Below are positions 42,868-51,292 of a stretch of DNA of 56,654 nt, piece by piece (the first letter of the stretch is position 1; every line of letters starts with the position of its first letter). Both the position numbers and the translations under genes were made by a program. The notes under the pieces are model-generated. The model saw nothing but the letters and a program-made list of their open reading frames with translations, did not search any database and had not been told where the DNA came from. The DNA comes from Fimadaptatus sp050946055 (GTDB taxonomy: Bacteria; Bacillota; Clostridia; Christensenellales; Aristaeellaceae), in assembly GCA_050946055.1 (NCBI GenBank), contig JBMNUB010000014.1, positions 1-56,654 on the forward strand, written 5' to 3'.

Positions 42868-43476
42868 ATGCAGCTTATAGTGACTCCCCGCCTGATAATA
42901 CGCGACTTCTTTCCCGAGGATGCCGACGCGCTATACGAATACCTGGGCGATCCCGAAGTCACGCGCTACGAGCCATACGAGCCCTTCTCTCCGGGCAAGG
43001 CGCGCTTTGAAGCAAGGGCGCGCTCGCTTAACAAGGCCTATCGCGCCGTGGCGCTGCGCGAGGACGCAAGCATGCCCGGCATAGGCGCGCCGGGCGTGTA
43101 TCAAACCGAGCCTGTGCGCTTAGGGCGCGTAATCGGCAATCTGTACATAGAGCGGCATGCCTTTGACATGCGCGAGATAGGCTTTGTGTTTGCGCGGCAA
43201 TACTGGGGACAGGGCTATGCCCGCGAAAGCGCCGAGGCCGCGATAAGCGCCGCCTTTGAGGACGGCGCACACAGGATATGCGCTGAGTGCTGCACGCTGA
43301 ACGAGCGCTCATGGCGGCTGATGGAGCGGCTGGGCATGCGCCGCGAGGGATGCGCGCTAAAGAGCGTGGCGCTTGACAAGGACGAAGGCGGCAATCCTGT
43401 GTGGTACGACACGTACACCTATGCCGTTCTGGACGAGGAATGGCAGGATGCGCACGGCACAGGACTGTCTTTGTGA
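42868..43476 (+). CDS. GNAT acetyltransferase, RimJ/RimL-like, second copy
   Basis: 202 residues. N-terminal TPRLIIRDFFPEDADALYEY, acetyl-CoA region FVFARQYWGQGYARESAEAA, and tail CCTLNERSWRLMERLGMRREG are all standard for this GNAT class. A stretch of about 20 residues around ASMPGIGAPGVYQTEPVRLG is an insertion compared with the first copy. The ATG is 2 bases after the stop of the first gene, with a weak ribosome binding site, so it is probably translationally coupled. Its 3' end and following 70 bases are repeated in diverged form at 43544-43673. Confidence 0.87.
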   Translation: MQLIVTPRLIIRDFFPEDADALYEYLGDPEVTRYEPYEPFSPGKARFEARARSLNKAYRAVALREDASMPGIGAPGVYQTEPVRLGRVIGNLYIERHAFDMREIGFVFARQYWGQGYARESAEAAISAAFEDGAHRICAECCTLNERSWRLMERLGMRREGCALKSVALDKDEGGNPVWYDTYTYAVLDEEWQDAHGTGLSL

Positions 43477-43543
43477 TGCAAATGGCATACCGCTCTCACC
43501 TGCACATAGGATAAGCACAGATGCATAAAGCAAGGTCATACCC

Positions 43544-43605
43544 ACACCTATGCCGTGCTGGACGAGGAATGGAAGGGCGTGCGCGTGCTTAAACGGCCTT
43601 TGTGA
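43544..43605 (+). pseudogene. Tail of a lost third GNAT gene
   Basis: The reading TYAVLDEEWKGVRVLKRPL then TGA (43603-43605) parallels the end of the preceding GNAT (TYAVLDEEWQDAHGTGLSL). The base changes in the shared part are mostly silent, so this was once coding. The 3' flank (ATGYAAATGGCA, GATACATAAAGC) is repeated too. No body of the gene remains between the copies. Confidence 0.7.
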
Positions 43606-43663
43606 TGTAAATGGCAAGGGTATCCCATCCCTCACCCGCCCATTGGATAAACGCAGATACATA

Positions 43664-43710
43664 AAGCGAGGTCATATTCACGCGGCTTGCGCCTGAATAT
43701 GACCTCGCTT
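43664..43710. terminator. Perfect 17-bp terminator hairpin
   Basis: AAGCGAGGTCATATTCA (43664-43680) pairs exactly with 43694-43710 around a 13-base loop, followed by GTATTTATT. It ends the GNAT transcripts. The rest up to 43944 has no gene. Confidence 0.75.
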
Positions 43711-43944
43711 GTATTTATTCAGTTATTCACGGTTGCTTGATGACTAATGCGCAGAGGTACATTGCGGCTTTGCCATAAGCGTAATGCCAGCAAATGGATT
43801 GTCTGCATTCTCAGACATCATCATCACGCTTAATTGCTATAATGTATCTTGGGCATACCAAATACCCCGGTTTTCCGTGAAAGCCGTTTGTTTTGCTATG
43901 CCGGATATGCTTACATAACGCGGCTGCCAGACTGCGCTCCGCAC

Positions 43945-44028
43945 TCACCCCATGCGCATAAAGTCAAACGCAATCATCGCCAGACAGGTGCTTATTATCG
44001 CTATCAGCGCTCCCACTATCTTGCGCAT
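43945..44028 (-). CDS. 27-residue membrane peptide
   Basis: A minus-strand ORF from ATG 44028 to TGA 43947-43945 encodes a 27-residue protein with an MRK start, one membrane helix (IVGALIAIISTCLAMIAF) and a short DFMRMG tail. GAGGAGGTG is 4-10 bases upstream, one of the best ribosome binding sites in the window, and the gene starts only 10 bases after the stop of the RelA/SpoT-like gene. The site, spacing and hydrophobic pattern argue that it is translated. The function is unknown; it could be a membrane partner or toxin-like peptide of the operon. Confidence 0.55.
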   Translation of the reverse strand: MRKIVGALIAIISTCLAMIAFDFMRMG

Positions 44029-44038
44029 AGGCACCTCC

Positions 44039-45691
44039 TCACAGGCATATGGGCAGCTCCAGCGGCTCAGAGCCCATGCTGCGCCGCGCCTGCTCCACCA
44101 CCTCGGCCAGCTGCGCCTCGCGCCGCGCTAGGCTGGATTCGTAGATTATCGATATGTCGTCCTCGGCCACCATGGACTCGGCCAGCATGCCCAATAGCCC
44201 CTCGCGGTACTGCTGTATCTCGCGCACGCTCCACATGCCGTACAGAGGCGCGAATATGTCCTCGCTGGCAAAGCGGTCGTAGAGCATCTTGAGGAACTCC
44301 TCCATGTCATCCATGTTGTTGCCCGGCTCAAGCACGAACAGCATGCGGAAGAACGTGTTCCAGTTGTAGTCCACGTTCAGCCTGCTCTCGAAATAGCGCC
44401 CCAGCACGTCGCAGAAGCGTATGTCGCTGGAGAAATTGCGCTCCAGCTTGAGCGGTGTCTCGAAGTCCAGCGGCAGCGAGCCTATGTACGCTACCCTGTG
44501 GAACAGCATGGTCACTATGTTGAGGTCGTTCATGCCGGTGCGCGCGCGCCTGAGTATATAGCGGCTGAGCGCGTCGCAGCTGGGCTTGAAGTCTATCGTG
44601 AAGCCCAACGAGCGCTGCATCTTCTTGAAGAACATGTCGTTTATGCCCTTGGCCAGCACGACTTCCAGCGCGCCGTTGCGTATCTGCTGCTGAGTGCCTT
44701 CGGACTGCACCTGTATGGTCTTGTATATAGTGTACAGCTGGCTGTCCACCAGCTTCAGGTGGTCGTATGTGGAGTTGAGCATGCTCTTCATGAAGCCGTC
44801 CATCAGCAGATAGGCGTTGTTCTTGTATATTATCTCATGCTCGACTTCCGCCCAGAACACGTGTACCAGCGCCTTTATCTGCAACTCAAAGCGCGCATGC
44901 TCGCCGTTTTCGCCCTCATACCAGCCGTCTATGCGGTATATGGGCAGGCCGTTCATCTGCGTCTGAGGCTGCGCGCCGCGCAGGTCCAGCTTCACGCAAG
45001 GCTGGCCGGGCGCGTAGCTAAGCCCCTTATCGTCGCGCGCACAGGCGAACTTGCGCAGCACCTCAAACAGCACCGCCTCGTCCGCCAGAAAGCGGCACTC
45101 AACGCGCACTCCCACCAGGTCAGACAGGTTGTCCAGCAACTCCTTTGCGCAGCCGTAGCGCTTGTACAGGCTCTTGCGCAGTATCTTCTGGCGCAGACTG
45201 GAAGCGGCCTTGACGCGCGACTGAGTGCCAAGCACGCGCTCCTGACAGGGCTTGAATGCGTCGGTCAGATAGTCGTGCAGCCGCTCGGCCATGCGCTCCA
45301 GCTCCGGGCGCATCTCCTCAAGCAGCGCTATGGTTCTGTCGGTCAGCTCGAACAAGTCCAGCCTGCCCGGCTCAAGCGCCACACCGCGATATTGCAGCCT
45401 GCCGCGCTCGGCGGGCTGCTCCTCGGGCGGAGCTGTGCGCAAAAGCATCGCGCCCGCGCGCAGCGGCCTTAGCACGTATCCGCCCAGCCGCGGCGAGGCG
45501 GCATATGCGTCCGCAGGCGAATAGGCCGCTTGCTCACCGCCCGCATTTCCCCCGTCCGGCTGTGCGCCAACACCGGCGCTTGCATGCTGCTCAGGCTGCG
45601 CATCTGCGGCCTTCTGAGCCTCGCGCGCGCCCGCAGCTTCCTGTTCGGGCTGCGAAAGGCGCTGGCCTTCCCTGTTCATGTCCTCGCTCAT
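44039..45691 (-). CDS. Diverged RelA/SpoT-domain protein with long extensions
   Basis: 550 residues. The first 90 are low-complexity, rich in Ala, Gln and Glu. Residues about 110-295 match the (p)ppGpp synthetase fold: VLGTQSRVKAASSLRQKI, DLVGVRVECRF near 190-200, and FELQIKALVHVFWAEVEHEI near 268-287. The conserved Y-x-S-x-H of active synthetases is not seen (the position reads IYRIDGWY), so activity is doubtful. About 255 residues of helical C-terminus have no recognised domain. The ATG at 45691 has GGGAGG 9 bases upstream and overlaps the stop of the LiaF-like gene (ATGA), so the two are coupled. A tiny membrane peptide gene follows. Confidence 0.7.
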   Translation of the reverse strand: MSEDMNREGQRLSQPEQEAAGAREAQKAADAQPEQHASAGVGAQPDGGNAGGEQAAYSPADAYAASPRLGGYVLRPLRAGAMLLRTAPPEEQPAERGRLQYRGVALEPGRLDLFELTDRTIALLEEMRPELERMAERLHDYLTDAFKPCQERVLGTQSRVKAASSLRQKILRKSLYKRYGCAKELLDNLSDLVGVRVECRFLADEAVLFEVLRKFACARDDKGLSYAPGQPCVKLDLRGAQPQTQMNGLPIYRIDGWYEGENGEHARFELQIKALVHVFWAEVEHEIIYKNNAYLLMDGFMKSMLNSTYDHLKLVDSQLYTIYKTIQVQSEGTQQQIRNGALEVVLAKGINDMFFKKMQRSLGFTIDFKPSCDALSRYILRRARTGMNDLNIVTMLFHRVAYIGSLPLDFETPLKLERNFSSDIRFCDVLGRYFESRLNVDYNWNTFFRMLFVLEPGNNMDDMEEFLKMLYDRFASEDIFAPLYGMWSVREIQQYREGLLGMLAESMVAEDDISIIYESSLARREAQLAEVVEQARRSMGSEPLELPICL

Positions 45692-46212
45692 CGTCCGGCA
45701 CCTCCCGCATAGTCGTATTGCCCGTCGGGTTCTTCAAATATCAGCGCGCCAAATGCGCAGTTGGCCTCTATCGTGAGCGGCTCGCCCGAGCCGCAGTCAT
45801 ATGTGCCATCGCCAAACGTTATCACCTTTCCGCCCGGCGAGCGCAGCGAACAGAATGCACCCGATGCCTTTATATGCACCGCACGATCGCGCGGCAGTAT
45901 CACAACGGCCTTGCCAAACACGCAGCTTATCTCCAGCTTGTCCTTGGAGATGTACTCGCCCGACAGATCTATCTCGCTGGAATCGAACATAACGGTGTAC
46001 TCAAGCGCCGATTCGGTCACTTCCATGCGGCTGCCAAACGTGGCGGCGCGGCGCACGGTCGTGCCGCCGATCAGCGATATTCCGCCCCACACCAGCGCCA
46101 CGGCCAGAAGCAGCTTAAACACCGGTATATCTATGTGCAGCACGGTCTTTAGCAGCATCAGCACTCCCGCTATTATCAGCAGCACCGGCACAAAAAGATT
46201 GCCCATCTTCAC
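45688..46212 (-). CDS. LiaF-like membrane protein
   Basis: 174 residues. Two membrane segments fill the first 50 residues (VPVLLIIAGVLMLL and LLLAVALVWGGISLI). The outer or C-terminal part, with DSSEIDLSGEYISKDKLEISCVFGKAVVILP, matches the beta-helix-like domain of LiaF/VraT-type proteins that sense cell-envelope stress. The start is GTG at 46212 after AAGGG; an ATG two codons later is possible. No LiaRS two-component genes are adjacent; instead it is coupled to the RelA/SpoT-like gene, which suggests a link between envelope stress and nucleotide signalling. Confidence 0.78.
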   Translation of the reverse strand: MKMGNLFVPVLLIIAGVLMLLKTVLHIDIPVFKLLLAVALVWGGISLIGGTTVRRAATFGSRMEVTESALEYTVMFDSSEIDLSGEYISKDKLEISCVFGKAVVILPRDRAVHIKASGAFCSLRSPGGKVITFGDGTYDCGSGEPLTIEANCAFGALIFEEPDGQYDYAGGAGR

Positions 46213-46513
46213 TAATATCCCTTCCCGCTAAGTATAGTCGCGCAAGGCGATTTCGCCCTTATAAAGATGGTAACATCGCCGCGCGCCTCTGTCAATAAAT
46301 CGCGGATGAGAATCCGATGAAAACGGCGCTTATGGCCTTGAGCAGCGCCAATATCGATCATCCACTCAAGCCCTGCGGCATTGTACCGCGCATGTCACAT
46401 AAAGGCGAAAGACTTCCCGGACATTTCAGCAGGCGAACCCAAGTCCGCCCATCCAAAAGCGCGGCGCGAACGCGCAACTGCGTCCGCGCCTGCCTCAGCG
46501 CGCTCCGCTGCGC
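46213..46513. other. Gene-free stretch
   Basis: About 300 bases between the LiaF-like gene and the glycosyltransferase gene. No promoter, hairpin or gene that I can support. Confidence 0.4.
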
Positions 46514-47533
46514 TTACTTGCGGCGGAATATTATCTCGCGCTGAACGAGATAGTTAAAGAAGAACATCACCGTGTCCACGCACATCTTGGCGATGAGCGC
46601 ATTCATTCCCCAGCGCGTGAGCAGCGCCAGCAGCGGCGTGCCTATGCTCAGCGTGACCGCGACCATTATGACATACAGCGCGAACTCACGCTTGCCCGTG
46701 CGCGCGTGGAACACCGCCTTCTGATTTATCTTGTAATTCAAAAGCGAGGAGCATACGCGCGCCACAATGTGACATATCTCCTCCGGCAGCTTCCACGGCA
46801 GCAGCAGCAGGAGTATGTACACTCCATAGTCCACGCCCCATGAGGCCATGGAGCTGAAGATGTACTTGATTATCTGGCGGAATATGCGCATGCCGTCGCG
46901 CACGGCGCTGAAGTGCGACGAGGCGTTCTCGTCTATGTATATCGTCTCTATCGGCACTTCGGTGGCGTGCATGTCCCAGTCCTTGAGCGCAAGGAGCATG
47001 TTCATCTCCAGCTCATACCGCTCGCCCGAGAGCTTCATTATGCGCGGCAGGCTGTTCATCGGGAAACCGCGCAGGCCGGTCTGAGTGTCGGTTATGTGTA
47101 TGCCGGTTGCAAACCAGAATACGCCGCGCGTCACCTTGTTGCCTATCAGCGAGCGCGCCGGCACGTCGCCTGTGAACTTGCGCGCGCCTATTATCATGTC
47201 GTCGGGATGCTCGCGCAGCGCCGAAAGCACCTTCTTGATGTCATCGGGCGTATGCTGGCCGTCGCAGTCGGCAGTCACGACTCCCTTTAGCTCGGGGTGA
47301 TTTACCATCAGGTAGTTGAAGCCCGTCTTCATTGCCCTGCCCTTGCCCTGATTTACGGCATGGCGCAGCACGGTTATGCCACGCTCCTCAAGTGCCGCAA
47401 ACACCGAGCGCTGCTCCTCGGTAGAGCCATCATCCACCACCAGCACGGGCAGCTGCTCCGCCTCCAGTTCGTCCACGAGCGTTACCAGACGCATATCGGG
47501 CTTATAGGCCGGTATAAGTACTATATAGTCCAT
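46514..47533 (-). CDS. GT2 glycosyltransferase fused to a GtrA membrane domain
   Basis: 339 residues. Residues 1-215 are a DPM1-like family 2 glycosyltransferase with LPVLVVDDGSTEEQ, a VTADCDGQHTPDDI D-x-D metal motif and TGLRGFP. Residues 220-339 form a GtrA domain with four membrane segments and FLNYKINQKAVF-like ending NYLVQREIIFRRK. The fusion likely makes polyprenyl-phosphate-linked sugar and moves it across the membrane for wall or teichoic acid decoration. GAGGGG precedes the ATG. The pairing of the two functions in one protein is known in Firmicutes. Confidence 0.9.
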   Translation of the reverse strand: MDYIVLIPAYKPDMRLVTLVDELEAEQLPVLVVDDGSTEEQRSVFAALEERGITVLRHAVNQGKGRAMKTGFNYLMVNHPELKGVVTADCDGQHTPDDIKKVLSALREHPDDMIIGARKFTGDVPARSLIGNKVTRGVFWFATGIHITDTQTGLRGFPMNSLPRIMKLSGERYELEMNMLLALKDWDMHATEVPIETIYIDENASSHFSAVRDGMRIFRQIIKYIFSSMASWGVDYGVYILLLLLPWKLPEEICHIVARVCSSLLNYKINQKAVFHARTGKREFALYVIMVAVTLSIGTPLLALLTRWGMNALIAKMCVDTVMFFFNYLVQREIIFRRK

Positions 47534-47826
47534 ATGACCCCTCTTTTACAGCTTGCGCGCGCCTCAGCGCACGGGGATGTAACATGTGGATACCTACTAT
47601 TATCATAAGCTTTTGTCAGCCGATTGTCAAGCACAGCTTGCGCAGGAGCGCGCTTTGCATGCGAATTTGAGCGCGCGGCGCTTATACGCGGTCGCGCCGG
47701 CGTGCGTCCGCTCCGGCGCTCAGCCGCCTCGCGACGCTGACTGAGCGGCGCTTTCGTATGATAGCCCGGCTTAGAGCGCCCGCACGGCGCCCATGCGCGG
47801 CACAGTCAAGCGCTATCCCGCGCGTC
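47534..47826. other. Gene-free stretch
   Basis: About 290 bases upstream of the glycosyltransferase. It is GCGC-rich with no gene. Its right end meets the terminator of the rpsR operon. Confidence 0.4.
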
Positions 47827-47862
47827 AAAAAACGCCGCCTTCCGGTCATCCGGACGGCGGCG
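47827..47862 (-). terminator. Terminator of the rpsF-ssb-rpsR operon
   Basis: CGCCGCCTTCCGG (47833-47845) pairs with CCGGACGGCGGCG (47850-47862), one mismatch, loop TCAT. On the minus strand six T residues follow (47832-47827). It starts 17 bases past the rpsR stop. Confidence 0.85.
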
Positions 47863-47878
47863 CTTGCCACGATCAATA

Positions 47879-48136
47879 TCAGTCCGCGGTATAGGGCAGC
47901 AGCGCTATAGCACGGGCGCGCTTGATAGCTATGGAAAGCTGGCGCTGGTGCTTGGCGCAGGTGCCGGACATGCGGCGGGGCAGTATCTTGCCACGCTCGT
48001 TTATGTAGCGGCGCAGGCGGCCTATCTCCTTGTAATCGATATGCTCAACCTTGTCCACACAGAACTGGCACACCTTGCGGCGCGGCCTACGGCCACGCGG
48101 ACGGCGTGCGGCGCGATCGCCTCTATCTTCAGACAT
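47879..48136 (-). CDS. rpsR: 30S ribosomal protein S18
   Basis: 85 residues, highly basic. The family core KVCQFCVDKVEHIDYKEIG, LRRYINERGKILPRR and the ending CAKHQRQLSIAIKRARAIAL are complete; the CxxC pair indicates the zinc-type version. GGAGG lies 8 bases before the ATG. It is the last gene of the rpsF-ssb-rpsR operon. S18 pairs with S6 on the small-subunit platform. Confidence 0.98.
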   Translation of the reverse strand: MSEDRGDRAARRPRGRRPRRKVCQFCVDKVEHIDYKEIGRLRRYINERGKILPRRMSGTCAKHQRQLSIAIKRARAIALLPYTAD

Positions 48137-48167
48137 ATTGCGTACCTCCTATCTTGGGATCTGCCCA

Positions 48168-48593
48168 TCAGAAGGGCAGTTCGTCATTGTCCACCTGCGT
48201 AAACCCGTTCTGGCTGCTGAATGCAGGCGGAGCGGGCGGCGGCGGAGCGCTGAAGTCGTCATTGCGACGGGTCTCGTTCGCACTGGAGAGGAATTCAACG
48301 TTATCCGCGACGATATCGACCGCCGTGCGCTTGGTACCGTCCTGCGCATCGTAGGTGCGTATCTGTATCGAGCCTTCGACGCAGACCTTACGCCCCTTGG
48401 ACAGGTACTTCATGCACAGCTCGCCGAGCTGACGCCATGCAGTCACGTTGAAAAAATCCGTTTCCCGCTGTCCCTGCGCGTTAGTGAAGCGCCTGTTCAC
48501 GGCGATGCCGAACGAACAGCAAGTCACTCCGCTGGGCACGGTCCTGCTTTCAGGGTCGCGGGTCAGGTTGCCTATCAGAATAACCTTATTCAA
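48168..48593 (-). CDS. ssb: Single-stranded DNA-binding protein
   Basis: 141 residues from a TTG start at 48593, supported by GGAAGGTG upstream and by the standard N-terminus NKVILIGNLTRDPE. The OB fold (residues 1-105) shows FGIAVNRRFTNAQG, FFNVTAWRQLGE and VCVEGSIQIRTYD. A proline-rich linker follows, and the acidic tip DNDELPF at the C-terminus recruits repair and replication partners. Its place between rpsF and rpsR is the conserved order in most bacteria. Confidence 0.97.
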   Translation of the reverse strand: MNKVILIGNLTRDPESRTVPSGVTCCSFGIAVNRRFTNAQGQRETDFFNVTAWRQLGELCMKYLSKGRKVCVEGSIQIRTYDAQDGTKRTAVDIVADNVEFLSSANETRRNDDFSAPPPPAPPAFSSQNGFTQVDNDELPF

Positions 48594-48620
48594 CTACTGA
48601 CACCTTCCCTTCAAAAGCGA

Positions 48621-49055
48621 TTATTCCTCTACGGGCGCGGCCTCTTCGGCCTTGGGCTCTTCGCTGGTCACGACCATCTCGTCGGTCGCGGTGTCGGCGA
48701 TGGTTATCACCGGCGCAGCGGTCTGAGCCGTGGGAGCAGCGGGGCGGACCTCGCGCTTGGGCGGCAGCTTGCCGTCATTGGCGACTACCAGGTAACGCAG
48801 CACGCTTTCAGATATCTGGAAGTTGCGCTCCAGCTCACGCGGCATAGCCGAGGGAGCAGTAAAGTACATCAGAACGTAGTAGCCGACCGTCTTGTAGTTG
48901 ATCGGGTAGGCAAGAGTGCGCTTGCCCCACTCGTCAACGCGCTCCACGGTACCACCGTTTTGCACGATCAGATTGCTGAAACGTTCGATAAGATCCTTGC
49001 GGGGCTGTTCCTCCACCATCGCATCGATGATGTACATAGCCTCATAATGATTCAT
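48621..49055 (-). CDS. rpsF: 30S ribosomal protein S6
   Basis: 144 residues from ATG 49055 (AAGGAGGTG upstream). The first 95 residues are the S6 fold with YEAMYIIDAMVEE, RVDEWGKRTLAYPINYK and YVLMYFTAPSA. A C-terminal extension of about 45 residues is rich in Ala, Pro, Thr and Glu and ends KAEEAAPVEE; such tails vary between species. It is the first gene of the operon and its leader contains an S6:S18-type binding structure. Confidence 0.97.
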   Translation of the reverse strand: MNHYEAMYIIDAMVEEQPRKDLIERFSNLIVQNGGTVERVDEWGKRTLAYPINYKTVGYYVLMYFTAPSAMPRELERNFQISESVLRYLVVANDGKLPPKREVRPAAPTAQTAAPVITIADTATDEMVVTSEEPKAEEAAPVEE

Positions 49056-49075
49056 CTGTTTCACCTCCTTATGGA

Positions 49076-49107
49076 CTTGCGGCCCTGCGCATTTTGCTCA
49101 GGGCAAG
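49076..49107 (-). promoter_or_regulatory. S6:S18-type autoregulatory leader of rpsF
   Basis: On the minus strand the leader folds as CTTG / CAAG enclosing CCCTG / CAGGG, with unpaired CC followed by G on the 3' side (49083-49080), i.e. a CCG bulge next to a short stem. An mRNA structure with a bulged CCG that mimics the rRNA site of the S6:S18 complex is known before rpsF in many bacteria. It ends about 20 bases before the start codon, well placed for feedback repression. Confidence 0.6.
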
Positions 49108-49123
49108 GATGCGCCAGTTATGA

Positions 49124-49152
49124 ATTATACCAGATTGCAAGCATATATGCAA
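49124..49152 (-). promoter_or_regulatory. Promoter of the rpsF operon
   Basis: Minus-strand TTGCAT (49152-49147) and TATAAT (49129-49124), spacer 17. The TTGCATATATGC around the -35 is itself palindromic. The leader to rpsF is about 65 bases. Confidence 0.65.
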
Positions 49153-49229
49153 GCAAAATCTGCGCTCATTCGCATCTTTTAACATTATTTCACGCGATAT
49201 CCGCGCATGCTGTGCCGCACGCCGATCAA

Positions 49230-49931
49230 TCAGGCCTTGAGCGCAGCTATGGCGGCATCTATCGCGGCATCTATCGCGGCGGCGTCCTGCGCATCGCCCA
49301 CAGCGCTCTTTAGCGCATCGAAGCCGGCATCGCCTGCCATGCCGATGCTAGTTATGCTGCGCGCGCCGCCCTTATCGACATAGCCCAGCGAAAGCGTGAA
49401 CGTGGACACCGCATCCCCGCCCGAGGCGGTCTTGAGCGATATAGTGCAGTCCAGCTCCACTACCAGTTCGCCGCCCAGCGAGTACATGGTCTTGAACTTG
49501 GGCGCGACTCCCGGGCGGGAGAAGGCTACTATGCGCGTGTCATCCGCGCCGCCGGTGCGCGCCGACATGTATTCGCTCCAGCGCGCGGCTATGCGCGTGC
49601 CGGGCGCATCGGCCACGAAGTCGGGCGCGGCATAGGGATTGCCGCTCATAACGGATGCGCACATGCGCGTAAGCAGCGTCTGCGCATCGCTCTGGGCCTG
49701 TTCGCGCGTGACCAGATCGCTCACCATGCCGTCCGCCGGGGCAATGCTGGGCAGCACAGCGCCTGTGGGCGCTTCCGACGCGGCCGCAGTCTCGGCAGGT
49801 GCGGCCGTGACCTCGGTCGTGGACATCTCAGTTGGCACAGGCATGTCTATTCCCGCAACGCTGTTGAGATCGACGCCAAACGTCGTAAGAAGTACGGCCA
49901 CGGCAGTGGCCAGTGAGGACAGAAAACTCAT
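49230..49931 (-). CDS. Exported protein with Thr/Ala-rich linker, unknown function
   Basis: 233 residues. A short hydrophobic N-terminus (FLSSLATAVAVLLTTFG) may be a signal or anchor. Residues 30-70 form a Thr/Ala/Pro-rich linker. The rest, about 150 residues, has alternating beta patterns (RIVAFSRPG, ELVVELDCTISL) and ends with a short Ala/Ile/Asp repeat (AAIDAAIDAAIAALKA) from a repeated GCGGCATCTATC-type unit in the DNA. AAGGAGG is well placed before the ATG at 49931. No family recognised. Confidence 0.7.
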   Translation of the reverse strand: MSFLSSLATAVAVLLTTFGVDLNSVAGIDMPVPTEMSTTEVTAAPAETAAASEAPTGAVLPSIAPADGMVSDLVTREQAQSDAQTLLTRMCASVMSGNPYAAPDFVADAPGTRIAARWSEYMSARTGGADDTRIVAFSRPGVAPKFKTMYSLGGELVVELDCTISLKTASGGDAVSTFTLSLGYVDKGGARSITSIGMAGDAGFDALKSAVGDAQDAAAIDAAIDAAIAALKA

Positions 49932-49972
49932 CTGAGTACCTCCTTAAGCGCGCCCCTGCACAGGCACGCCGG

Positions 49973-51037
49973 TCACTTTACTATCGTAAGCTCGTGAGTA
50001 TGGCTGTTTAGCACCTCGCAGCCGGCATCGGTTATGGCCACGAGATCCTCTATGCGCACGCCGAATCGCCCCGGCAGATATATGCCCGGCTCGACCGAGA
50101 ACACCATGCCCGGCTCTATCACCTGCGGGTTGGTCGCGGCCACATCCGGCGGCTCATGCACGTCTATGCCTATGCCGTGGCCGGTGCGGTGCGTGAAGAA
50201 CTCGCCAAAGCCCGCCTGCTCTATCACGCTGCGCGCCGCCGCATCCACGTCGCTCAGGCGCGCGCCGGGTCTGGCCACGCTCTCGGCGGCGCGGTTGGCG
50301 CGCTCTACTATCTCGTATACCTTGCGCTGCTCATCCGAGCAGCTGCCAAAGAACACCGTGCGCGTCATGTCCGAGCAGTACATGCCATAGCGATGGCCGG
50401 TGTCGATTATCACGGCGTCGCCCGGCTTCAGGCGCGTGTCGCCCGTCTCATGGTGCGGGAAAGCGCCGTTTGCGCCAAAGCATATCAGCGGCTCAAACGC
50501 CACGCGCGGCATGCCTTCTTCCTCATATATGCGGTTCATTATGGCCGCGAACTCGCGCTCTGTCATGCCCTCGCGCAAAAGCGGTATGCTGCGCTCCATT
50601 ACGCGGTCGTTGCCCGCGCTGGCGCGGCGCATCTCCTCAAGCTCCGAGGCATCCTTGCACATGCGGCACACGTCCACCGCTGCCGAACCCAGCACCGGGC
50701 GTATGGACGCGCGCTCCATAAGCGCCAACAGGAAGCGGCTGGGCCAGTTCTTGTCCACGCCGACCACGCCGCTCACGTCGCGCGCCAGCTGCTCCACCGG
50801 CTCATAGCCGTCGTGCAGCACGCACATCTCCAGACCCTGCTGCGCCTCCACCGGGAACAGCGCATTCACATACAGCTTCACCGCGTCCGGCCTTATCAGC
50901 AGCGCCAGCATGCGCTCGCCCGGCTCTATGTACAGGTCAGTCAGATAGTATATACTCAGCGGATCAGAAACTATGAGGCTGCTCATGCCGCGCTCCACCA
51001 TCTGAGCGCGCACCCTGTCTATCCTTTCCCAACGCAT
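49973..51037 (-). CDS. Xaa-Pro peptidase, M24 family
   Basis: 354 residues from ATG 51037 (GGGGGAG 8 bases upstream). The N-terminal creatinase-like domain has SDPLSIYYLTDLYIEPGERM; the C-terminal pita-bread domain has the five metal ligands: Asp 212 in IIDTGH, Asp 223 in CSDMTR, His in RTGHGIGID, Glu in SVEPGIYLP and Glu in GVRIEDL. It cleaves the residue before proline from peptides in the cytoplasm. It follows the exported protein gene region in the same direction with a gap of 41 bases. Confidence 0.93.
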   Translation of the reverse strand: MRWERIDRVRAQMVERGMSSLIVSDPLSIYYLTDLYIEPGERMLALLIRPDAVKLYVNALFPVEAQQGLEMCVLHDGYEPVEQLARDVSGVVGVDKNWPSRFLLALMERASIRPVLGSAAVDVCRMCKDASELEEMRRASAGNDRVMERSIPLLREGMTEREFAAIMNRIYEEEGMPRVAFEPLICFGANGAFPHHETGDTRLKPGDAVIIDTGHRYGMYCSDMTRTVFFGSCSDEQRKVYEIVERANRAAESVARPGARLSDVDAAARSVIEQAGFGEFFTHRTGHGIGIDVHEPPDVAATNPQVIEPGMVFSVEPGIYLPGRFGVRIEDLVAITDAGCEVLNSHTHELTIVK

Positions 51038-51292
51038 AGTCATCACTCCCCCTATGTCTACCGGCATGTTTGCCGTCCGTGTAACCAAAGATGCAACCGG
51101 CGCGCAAGGGCTGCATAATCCAGGCCGCATGCGATGTGCATGGCAGATCTTTCTGCCCAAGCACAGGCAAGTCCCCGGCCATTGCCTGCAAGCCTCATGC
51201 GCTCACAGGCATTTCATCGCGCGCAAGTTAAATCCGCAGCGGGCCCGCGCCTGCCATGCGCCGTATTAGCGCACAATGAGCGTCCGCGCGCC

